From: Whitmania pigra
Lineage: Eukaryota > Annelida > Clitellata > Hirudinida > Haemopidae
Assembly (NCBI GenBank): GCA_021613335.1
Contig: JAJTWR010000231.1
Location: forward strand, 2,330,501-2,394,500
Length of the DNA: 64,000 nucleotides
Reading direction: 5' to 3'
Below the pieces are notes generated by a model, which saw only the letters and a program-made list of their open reading frames with translations, did no database searches and had not been told where the DNA came from. Of the stretch, positions 55,411-64,000 are shown in pieces. Position 1 is the first letter of the stretch. Each line of letters begins with the position of its first letter. The translations under genes and the position numbers were made by a program.

Positions 55411-58292
55411 CTATAGGCTGACAACACACTCCTCTTCCTCACAGGCCTGTTCAAGTCAAGCAAATTTAAAACTATTCTTTGAAGCAATAATTATATTTAA
55501 GCTAAATTTAAGACCCCTAATATTTTCATGATTTATTCCGGTCATATCATTTTAACCATCTACATGTTTAACAAGATGTTTCTTTCTAATTTAAATATTC
55601 ATAAGGAATCTTATATTGGCATTATAACAGAAACGCACAAATGAAGAATGTCATCAAGAGTTTTACAAAATATTATATATGTTCCTTATGGCAAGATAGG
55701 TTGAAAACAGCTAGAACAACTAGCTAGATCCATTAGCATTACATCAAGGGAATTACCAGAAAAAACTTGCACTTATCTGAGCAATAGTACTATTAATATT
55801 GCTCATTGTGCAAACATGCTTGAGAAGATTATTAACAAATAATGCTTACCAAGTTCTTGGAAATCTTTTGGTATAGAAAAACTCTACCTGCATTCTATTA
55901 AATTCCATTGATGGAATGTCCTTGAATAAGTATACATTGCAATTAATCTTTATCTTAATTTTCTCTACAGGTCATAAGTATAAATTATTTTTATTGTAAA
56001 GAATAATGCTTGGTAATGGCAATAACAGACCAAAACTATGGAAAATTTAAATCTTTTAAAAAACAATACAAAAGCTCTCAAACTCAGACCACTTCACAAA
56101 ATCTCTAAAATTGAGCTTACTTAATAAATTAATTTGAAATTTTTCAAAGTTCAGTAAACTTAGTGTTTGCATAAATTAAAACTGTTGGAAACCTCTTAAA
56201 CAAACTCAGACCACTTCATAAAATCTCTAAAATTGAGCTTACTTAATATATTAATTTGAAATCTTTCAAAGTTCACTAAACTTAGTGTTAGCAAAAAAAA
56301 TAATGCTGTTCTAAAAATCCAATTTCAAAAACCATTTACCTCTTAGAGAGGACACACATAACTTACCATAATGATGGCAAACTGCTGCAACATGAATAGA
56401 CTGAACCCTGAACAGATCATAAAAATAGCCATACAAAATGATATCCACAGAAATGTCCTTTCTGAGATGCCAAGAATTGTAAGCTGAAAAACCTCATAAC
56501 TATAAGAAATAGGGATAATCACATGCATGCATGGAATGCATGACAGGATAATTACATAACTACATAAACTGGATAATTATGTAAAGATATTTAGTATGAT
56601 ACTGAAATTATCATAACTCTAGAATTACCAAGTTAAAATGATTATTTAAGATTATTTCATTAAAAATTACAATTTTTGTACAAATTGAACACTATGGTGG
56701 ATATTGTAAAGCTAAAGTGTATAAAAAATCTGAAATGAAATTACTAGCTGAGCTGTAAAAATAAAATGCTCCTATGAAATAAAATGATCTAAGCAAATCT
56801 AATCTTTATATTTGCAAAATATTTTTAGTACTTTTTGAACAAACAATTTGAATTCTATGAATTTGAACCTCAGAACAATTTTTGCAGGGAATGAAATCAA
56901 AAAGGAAGCAGATGTCGAGCACTAAGGTGAAGATGCTCAATACATAGGTGTAGAACAACAACAGCATAAATAACCACTGATTATCTTCACCCACGCAGTT
57001 GTTTATCCTGCAAGAATTTTTAAATCTACTTTTAAAATAGTAACTGCAATGATGACTAAATGTGAAGTAAATAATAGATGACAAAACCATCTGGCAACAT
57101 GCTTCATATTTAAAGTTCATTACCATATAGGATATTCAATGAAGATGATCTAACCAAGGACAATGGTGGTCCATTTTCCTAACACATTGACCACATCTTC
57201 TGCAGTGGTGTGTGCCAGGAGGTCTGTTGATGTTGCACTTCACACAAGTGTTCCAATCACCTGTAAAGGTTGGAATATATTTTTCATGTAACATGCATTA
57301 TATAACCTAAACCAAAAGTGTCATCTATATTTGAGGTTAATGTGGAACCCACACGATGGTCTTATTTATTAATTTTATTTTAACTAACACTTTGTGTTTT
57401 TTGAGTACCTTATGTATCCAAATAGGATGTGAAGGCACTACCTAATCGATCCACCGGTGCTAGCTAGGTTGCGAACACAACATGTAGCGACTGTCGCTTT
57501 CACCGCAGTTCGCAGGCAACCCTCTGAACCAACTAGCATATATTCATATATTGGTTCATTCTTCCTTTAAGTCAACGGTTGAAGCACAACAGAATTTTAA
57601 TTCCAAGATATGGTAGAATCGATATTCCATAAGCTTGTCTATGTCTTCAATGTATCGCATTGGTGCATCATCAACATTACATCATCACGATAGTTTATTA
57701 AATAACATTATGTAATAGTTTATTAAATAATGTCATGTCTGTAAACTCAAATATCACCCACTTCCTAAAGTTTCTGTTGGAGAAAGGGCTCCAGGATTAA
57801 TAGTGGAAGCTCTAAAGAAGCTTGAAATGCATAGAACAGCCACTGTGCCATAAACTAAAATTTTACACAAATGTTTCAATCTTCCCAATAATCTAAAATT
57901 TGTTAGCAATAATTTTCAAACTGACTTATTAGCAGCAAAACAGATACAGCTCCTGAATAATATCTTGGCAGCAGAATTAAATAGTAAACACAGGTGACGT
58001 TATAAATCCAATAAAAAATTATGAACAGGGCAAACGATAAACCAACTGGATCTTTAACAATTCTAATCCTCCCCAAAAGTGGTAAAGAAAAAGACCACGA
58101 AGCCTGATCTGGTGTCAGCCAAACATCGTTGCCAAGCAATGGAGGTCTGAAGCCATAATCCAACAGAAATGGCATGGGAGGCGTTTGGAAGTCATTGAAG
58201 TTAATTTTGACATCATCCTTCTTAGCATTGAAGTCGTGTCCGCAGCTTTCTTGGGGCTGTCCAAACCTCGGACCTAATGACCCCTCAGACAT
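55411..58292 (-). CDS. ZDHHC21: palmitoyltransferase, ZDHHC21-like
   Basis: Integral membrane S-acyltransferase. Exons 58292-57926, 57854-57762, 57260-57155, 57007-56869, 56483-56367 and 55446-55411 join in phase to 285 codons (human ZDHHC21: 265). Domains: an N-terminal extension of about 80 residues, two membrane helices (GLSFALFIIFYWIYN..., AVLCIS), the DHHC Cys-rich domain ([40 protein letters not shown]; catalytic Cys in DHHC), and two more helices (YVLSIFTLVLDICFLF, FLWISFCMAIFMICSG). RASTINPG after TM2 matches ZDHHC21 'RASITDPG'. The C-terminus is short and acidic (ACEEEECVVSL), lacking the basic tail of the vertebrate enzyme. The donor of exon 4 (GAG|gttcaa) is weak, and the last exon is the least certain part. 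Confidence 0.87.
56079..56322. repeat. tandem duplication, unit about 122 bp
   Basis: The block starting caaactcagaccacttca occurs at 56079 and again at 56201 with few differences. It lies in the last intron of the palmitoyltransferase gene. Confidence 0.85.
57395..57545 (-). mobile_element. tRNA-derived SINE, tail type 2
   Basis: Reversed: ggttcagagggttgc, gttcgcaacc, then ggtggatcgattaggtagtg, ttcacatcctatttggatac and ataaggtactc. In an intron of the palmitoyltransferase gene. Confidence 0.75.
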
Positions 58293-58299
58293 CCTCAAT

Positions 58300-59380
58300 T
58301 CCCTCCGGTTTATTTAGAGTGTGACTAATAGAAATTTCAATCGATTCTTCGAATAGCTCAATCATTAAAATAGGATTCGATACTTAAACGTATTTTACTT
58401 TTTTTAAATAAATTATTTTGTTACTTTAACTAAAAAACACATTACATGGTTGACAACTTGCAACCAAAGCTATATTTTTAAATATAATCACTTTGAATAC
58501 TTACAAATGTAATTGTTTTAGTACATCTAAAAATATCCTTACCCAATTTTTTTTGAATAATCTTTTAATCACCTTCAACTCTTTCTAAACTAGCTTCAGA
58601 CAATCAACCTGTTGATCATTCGCTAGAGTAGCTTTCGCAAAATTACATTGATTTCTCCGCTTTGCCATGAATCTTAATTTCCACTTTTTTTTATTGTGTT
58701 TTTCTATTAAATATTCTAGATTTTCAAGTTTATATATTTTTTTAAGCTTTCGCTATCTACTTGTCGCCAGGCATCAACGAACACACCACTAAACGCAGGC
58801 TCTAACTGAGCAATGGAGGCATCAAATGCAAACAATGGACTATTTAAGCTCTCTCACGCAGAGAGCCAAAAGTTAGTCGCGCGCTGACGGTTGCCAGAGC
58901 GCCCTAATGCAAGGGTAACCACTCACCATAGCAGACGTGTTGAATCGGCCACAATTTTTACTCCTGTTCATCACCGAAGTAATAGCAACACTTCTGCCCC
59001 TGTACACACTTCCAACGACACAATTACCAAGCACATTCAAAAATAAAATAAGCAATGTCAAAGATGATGTTAAATTTCTACTTTAATTGTAATTGCAATC
59101 AAGCTATGCAGATAAATTGAGACCACATGCAGATTAAGATTAAAACAGATTGAAGGTGATGTAAGATTTCAAGAGTGCAATGGATTGACAAACACGATGC
59201 AAAAGAGGCTATCCCCAAAGAAAAGTACAATGACGAACGAATGGTAAGAAGAAAACCTACGACGTTATGAAGTAAATGAATATAATTTTCTGAACAGCCT
59301 GATTAGTGAAAAACTTTTAGTTTGGTATTGTTGAGTCTCACGATGTCAATATGCCTCAAGTCACTACACTCGATAGAGAA
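58300..59380. other. spacer; possible orphan first exon at 58927-59061 (-)
   Basis: The spacer holds the promoter side of the palmitoyltransferase gene and the 3' UTR of LAPTM4. On the minus strand an ATG at 59061 opens 45 codons (MTLLILFLNVLGNCVVGSVY...) ending at a strong donor ATG|gtgagt. It could be the first exon of an unrecognised gene, but no partner exon was found. Confidence 0.3.
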
Positions 59381-59383
59381 TAT

Positions 59384-61780
59384 TCAGTTGGCTGAATATG
59401 GTGGTGGCGGAGGCTGGCTGTAAGCCGGTACCACGTGGACATTGGCCACATCCTCATACTTGGGTGGTAGCACAACCTGTTCAATAAATGTTATAAATTA
59501 GTAAAAGTTATTGCAATTGAGTTATAAATCAATGTGATCAGAAAATCAAAACCTTCTGTAATAATAATGTATATAATGACACATCAGCCCTAATAGCATT
59601 ATGTGAGAATCTAATATATATATATATATATATATTTAATAATAACCAACCTCAGCACTGCCTGTAACTGGAATTACAGCTTCAATATCAAATCTGCTGA
59701 TCCTATTGGCCGATCTTTGTTCCTGCAACAGATACTTGTAGCACGACCAGACAATGCCCATCACATAGACCTGCAATTGAAAAACTCCATTACTTAAATC
59801 CAAAACTTAAATTCATTTACTAAAGTAAAAATTCAGCTTAATAATATTTTACACTACTTTCAACACATGCCACAAGGAACGTTCAGACCTTGATGCAGAG
59901 GATTCCAACGGAAAACAACACGAGCACCAGCATCAACCAATCGGATTGCATTGCCATCACCCTTTCTTTGTATGGCAATGCAGGCTACAAAAAGCAATTA
60001 ATAAGAAAAAGCTTGAATTAGGTTGAGAACATGTGGAACTTTATTGCAACAATTGATCTATTGAATAATAATAAATTACACATCAATTAGCACTTACTTG
60101 TGAGCCCTCTGAAACAAGAAAACATGAGCACAACACAAACCTGATGACTAATCCATTGTTTAATGTCAGATGTGTACGAGAAATAGCTGATGAGGGTCAG
60201 GCTGCTCAGGCAGAAATCAAACACCTGGAGTCCCATGAATGGAGTCAGGAATCCAGGATGGTGCTAAATCAATATAATATTCAATTGCAATCCATTTATA
60301 AATAAGACATTATTATCAATTACTTTAATTAGCAGCAAAAACAAAACAGAATATAATAAAAATGGGCAAACAGATAATAATGGATTGAAAATAACATCAT
60401 TTAAATAAGACTTTACCTTAAGAGTGCCATAGATCAGCATTGAAGTAACTATGATACAAGAACCATAGAAAAGAATGCTTCCAAAAAGTTCATCTGCCAA
60501 TTAATTATTATGACTATGATTACTAACATTTATTAAAATATTGTTCAATTAATAACAAAATAATTAATTGTTGGCTTTAAATCTATTCTTTTAATTACCT
60601 GAATAAGTGCATTTAAAATCTTCCAACTACATATATCTTTAAACAGTGACAACCTTACAAATTCATTCACAATTTGAAAGTCCCATCTTCTCAAATGTTT
60701 ATAAATACAATCGGTCCATCCATCCAAAATTAGCAGGATTTTTTATAGCTCCTTTATATTTATTAGATTTGAACAGTTGGTTGTTGTCTCTACCAATGGT
60801 CACAACCACATCCTTATCAACATACTTTTTATTTCTAAAGTTGTTACCCAGCAATATTATTACAATATTAACAGTCAGGAAACAACACATTCATGATACT
60901 TAACCTAAGTGAATCAAAGTTTATATCATAGAAGGTTTTCAGGTAATTTAAAACAAACCGGCATCAATTTTGTGAGTCCTCTTCCAAAGAGGAGAGATGG
61001 ATTCCTCAGCTTTAGTCTGAGGAGTGACCAATCTTGGTGTAGTCTTGACAAGCTGTGGCTTTGTCTCATCCACCCACAGAGTCTTGTCTTGAGAAACAGA
61101 CAACATGGTGAAGGAGAAGCACATCAGTTGCAGGACCTAGACCACATTTTTAAAAAAAAGCTTAATTCACTGCAATAACCAGTTTAACATATGGCATTTT
61201 CAAAGTAACACTTGACAAACTTACTGACGACTCACTTAATCATTTCCAATTATCTAAGCCATTACTCAATTACTCTTAATGCATTTTTCAAATAGTTTGT
61301 CGCTTGAGTTTGAATTATCGTGATAGGTCACATGCAGAATTTGCATCAGCTGACCAAGTTATCATGAGGTCATGGCTACACAAGAAAACCACGCAAATGA
61401 AATGGGTAAACGATTAAAACGCCGAAATAATTCAGACTATTTTGGAAAATCATCACACTGTCATTTGATCTAATTGTAAAGAATAGTCATTTAACTTTCT
61501 AGGCAATAGCGAGCTCCATAACCTAAGCAAAGAATTAAGTAAATGTTGCTAGCGAAAATATATCCAAGCAAATTTCATCAAAGCCTTCATCAATACATTT
61601 CATCAAGACTAAAGGCTCAAAATATGGACGTCGCAACGATTGGAATTCTAATAAATCAATTCAAATGGATTTAAAATGGCTGACCAGCATAAAAGTCCCA
61701 ATGAACAAAGTTGCTCTTTTGACATGAATACAGCCGCAACATCTGTACTCTTGAGAAATGTCCGTAAATTTCCAACGCAT
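59384..61780 (-). CDS. LAPTM4: lysosomal-associated transmembrane protein 4 (LAPTM4)
   Basis: Late-endosome/lysosome membrane protein. Exons 61780-61685, 61136-60959, 60493-60417, 60263-60141, 59984-59889, 59770-59651 and 59476-59384 join to 260 codons. The N-terminus carries the family Cys cluster before TM1 (YRCCGCIHVKRATLFIGTFM). Three further helices follow (LFGSILFYGSCIIVTSMLIY; FMGLQVFDFCLSSLTLISYF; WLMLVLVLFSVGILCI), with the family F(C/G)xQxFDF motif at the third. The first luminal loop (about residues 48-92) is Lys/Thr-rich. The C-terminus ends QPPPPPYSAN, a PY motif known in this family to bind WW domains of NEDD4-type ubiquitin ligases for lysosomal sorting. All junction phases agree; the start ATG at 61780 corresponds to the usual short N-terminus. 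Confidence 0.92.
59617..59636. repeat. (TA)n run
   Basis: Short AT dinucleotide tract in a LAPTM4 intron, close to the donor of the 59651-59770 exon. Confidence 0.8.
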
Positions 61781-61789
61781 ATTAAGAAC

Positions 61790-64000
61790 CTACAAATAAC
61801 TTCCAGGTGATAATCTGAATGCAACACTTCCTACGGCAATTCACCAAACACTAGCACATATTGTTTCGAATAGGGATAGATGATATCATAAAATATAGGA
61901 AGTTACAATATGTTACTTTTATTTCGAATATTTGTTAAATATTTTATAAATTGCTTATAGTTTTAATTTAATTTACTCGTTTTATTTTATCTGGAAATCA
62001 ATTATCATTGAATAACTTTTACCAGCCACAGTTTTGATCGCCTTAATTTATTGAAATAAAATATTGAGTTTAACTAAAGAATTAAGCATTTATTGGCTAG
62101 CTGCAAAAAACTCCATTCTAGCTGGATGAGGTCCACCTTAGTTTTAAAAGCAAATCTGCTAGAGTTTAAATATTAAAATAGATCAATTATGACCATCACA
62201 GTAAAAAAGGAAATCTTAGCTAGATTACTGAACAACGTCACTTTCCTCGTCAAGCAGAAACTGAAATGGCACTACATGGTCACCGGAAAAATATCCATGA
62301 TGATGAAGGAGGCAATGAAAATACAGGAAATTTATTAGAATTGGTGCATTTGTTGGCCAATTTATTAAATCTGCGCAAACATTTGGTAGAAGGTCAAAAT
62401 GAATATAGGGGCATTATCAGGCTTTAAGTGCCGTGAGCACTCGTTCCCCAAACTTAAGTTAATAAAAAACTACCTTCAATCATCGATGAGCTTACAAGGC
62501 TTACAGACTTGGTAGTTCTCTCTGTAGAGAGGGAACTTGCTGCTGGACTGAATTTTAAAACTGTTATAAAAAAAACTTTAAGGGGAACTACTAATATTTT
62601 TGTCCAAAGTCGTAAATTATTTAAATAAAATTGACTGAGATTAGATTTTTTTTTCTTAGACTTTAAGAAGCATGAGGGGAAGACCATGGCTTTAAATCTG
62701 TCTCTGAGAGTGGGGCATGGGGTTTTTGCTTGTCATTTTCTCATTGAAAGTTGTGATTTTACGCTCTGCAATTGCAGAAATTAAGTTAGTAGACGCTATC
62801 AAATGTCTTTGGCTTCGTATGCATCCCGTTTCTTAATAGTCTTAATCTTAATCTTTAAAGATCTCCTACGAACGCCGTCGCACTGACAGAACCCAAGCCC
62901 CCTCGAAAGCAAAAGTTAAAGCAGCAACGATTATCGATCCCGATACACGAACAAAGCTTCCGGCACCAATAATCAATCCTTCAAGGCAAGAGACAATTCA
63001 CTCTAGCGTCAAGAGGTTCTCCCCGTCTTGAGAACATCATACCCACTACTCGCTTCTTCTGCTACTGCATCGCAACAAAAAGGAACAAAGCACATCCTTC
63101 CCCGGTTCCAAACCATACTTTAATCACCTTGCAAAAGCATGATTATTCGAGGAATTGTACCATCGGAACAGGTGTACGATTTTATTGTACCGCCACTACG
63201 TAAGCAAATACGTGCACAAGAAAATAAAGTCAAAGCATTTATGGACAAAGCAAGCAGTTAAACAACGATCACCACTTCAAACCAGGAAAGCTTCAAGAGC
63301 GAAGAACGATGAAGCACGGTAAGTTACAAGCATAAACGCACCCTGCTCATCTCACCCAGGTGTCCAATCACCACTTTCCTCCACGAAGTCTGGATGAGAC
63401 ACCTTGACACTGAGCTTTAAGCGATGCCAGAATTCAAATGTTCTCAGATAAGGCTGAGTCTCAGGAAGAAGCATAAAAGTGAGCTGTGACGACAGGAAGC
63501 AATCTTGGCAACACAATAAACGCAGAACAAACACTGAAAGACTGAAAGAATCAAATCTTCTCGACAAAAAAAAAACAACGCAACAAATGCTCGCTTGAAA
63601 TCCTCAGTGTTTCAACAAAACGCTCCTCTCCTCACACATGACTGTCCCATTTACATTGAAGTATCTAATTTATAATTGTACGACAGGATGAAAGGATAGA
63701 GAAAGTGGTGATGATGGATCAAGTGAACTGATGCATGAAGATTTCCTAACAGATGACTGGCTCCATTTAAGGAAGAAGACTATCAGACGAGCACAAACGA
63801 ACTAAAAGCATGTAACACTATCAATGTCTCATGCTTATTATAAGCCTAAAACAAACCAAAGCGAATGCAGGATCGATGCTTTGGAAACAGAAACGACATC
63901 ACGTCCATATTCTTACAAGAAATAATAATAACAATAATAATAATAATTATGCAAACGTAATAACTCTCAGCATCTGCCTTTATTTTTCATCAGTATGGGA
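61790..64000. other. no gene recognised
   Basis: 61790-62800 is ordinary AT-rich sequence (LAPTM4 promoter side). A short plus-strand frame starts at 62188 (MTITVKKEILARLL) and stops after about 49 codons without support. 62560-62720 resembles the dispersed element at 34264. From about 62860 to 63600 the base composition rises in GC without a clear frame or splice signals; it could be an exon, a UTR or an old repeat. An (ATA)n run lies at 63920-63945. Confidence 0.4.

Noticed and set aside
62188..62337. 49-codon plus-strand frame vaguely like a Dps/ferritin helix (KWHYMVTGK)
   Set aside because: Too short, no further ferritin motifs and no bacterial context; similarity is within chance.

Overview
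The window is AT-rich animal nuclear DNA. The genes are split into short exons by GT-AG introns (one GC-AG), and the rest is filled with LINEs, tRNA-derived SINEs, hAT and pogo-type DNA transposons, a satellite and very long (AAT)n tracts. The gene set points to an invertebrate, most likely an arthropod: an ethanolamine phosphotransferase without the selenocysteine tail, a family B1 neuropeptide-type GPCR with doubled Cys-Cys motifs in its ectodomain, a Cys-rich secreted prohormone, and tandem PAN/C-type-lectin genes. I cannot fix the species. Gene models were spliced by eye; phase was checked across the junctions of the main genes, and the final reading frames close.

Layout. 1-1.45 kb: a possible minus-strand exon of an unknown gene. 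1.9-5.4 kb: a 5'-truncated RNase H-bearing LINE with a perfect 13-bp target duplication. 5.4-11 kb: repeats, including a 400-bp (AAT)n tract and a 1.8-kb satellite. 11.6-15.6 kb (-): CDKAL1, 15 exons. 16.1-16.6 kb (+): a TTC32-like TPR fragment with an in-frame stop. 18.6-22.1 kb (-): ethanolaminephosphotransferase (EPT1/SELENOI type), 9 exons. 24.4-32.6 kb (-): a family B1 GPCR, 13 exons found and one (TM2) not found. 33.1-34.3 kb: a degenerate hAT element. 35.8-39.5 kb (+): COQ6, 12 exons. 40.5-42.6 kb: an hAT remnant followed by a foldback-type element. 43.2-44.0 kb (+): an ORF with an HSP20-like C-terminus. 45.3-46.6 kb (-): a secreted Cys-rich prohormone. 49.4-54.2 kb (+): two PAN + C-type-lectin genes with an hAT-derived element between them. 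55.4-58.3 kb (-): a ZDHHC21-like palmitoyltransferase. 59.4-61.8 kb (-): LAPTM4. 61.8-64 kb: no gene recognised.

The protein genes are independent housekeeping or secretory functions (tRNA thiomethylation, ER phospholipid synthesis, mitochondrial ubiquinone synthesis, palmitoylation, lysosomal membrane protein) and do not form a joint pathway. I found no new multi-gene system. The most unusual structures are the foldback element with repeat-built arms, the miniature LINE 3'-end insertions, the modular SINE family, the acidic third extracellular loop of the GPCR and the interrupted TTC32-like gene.
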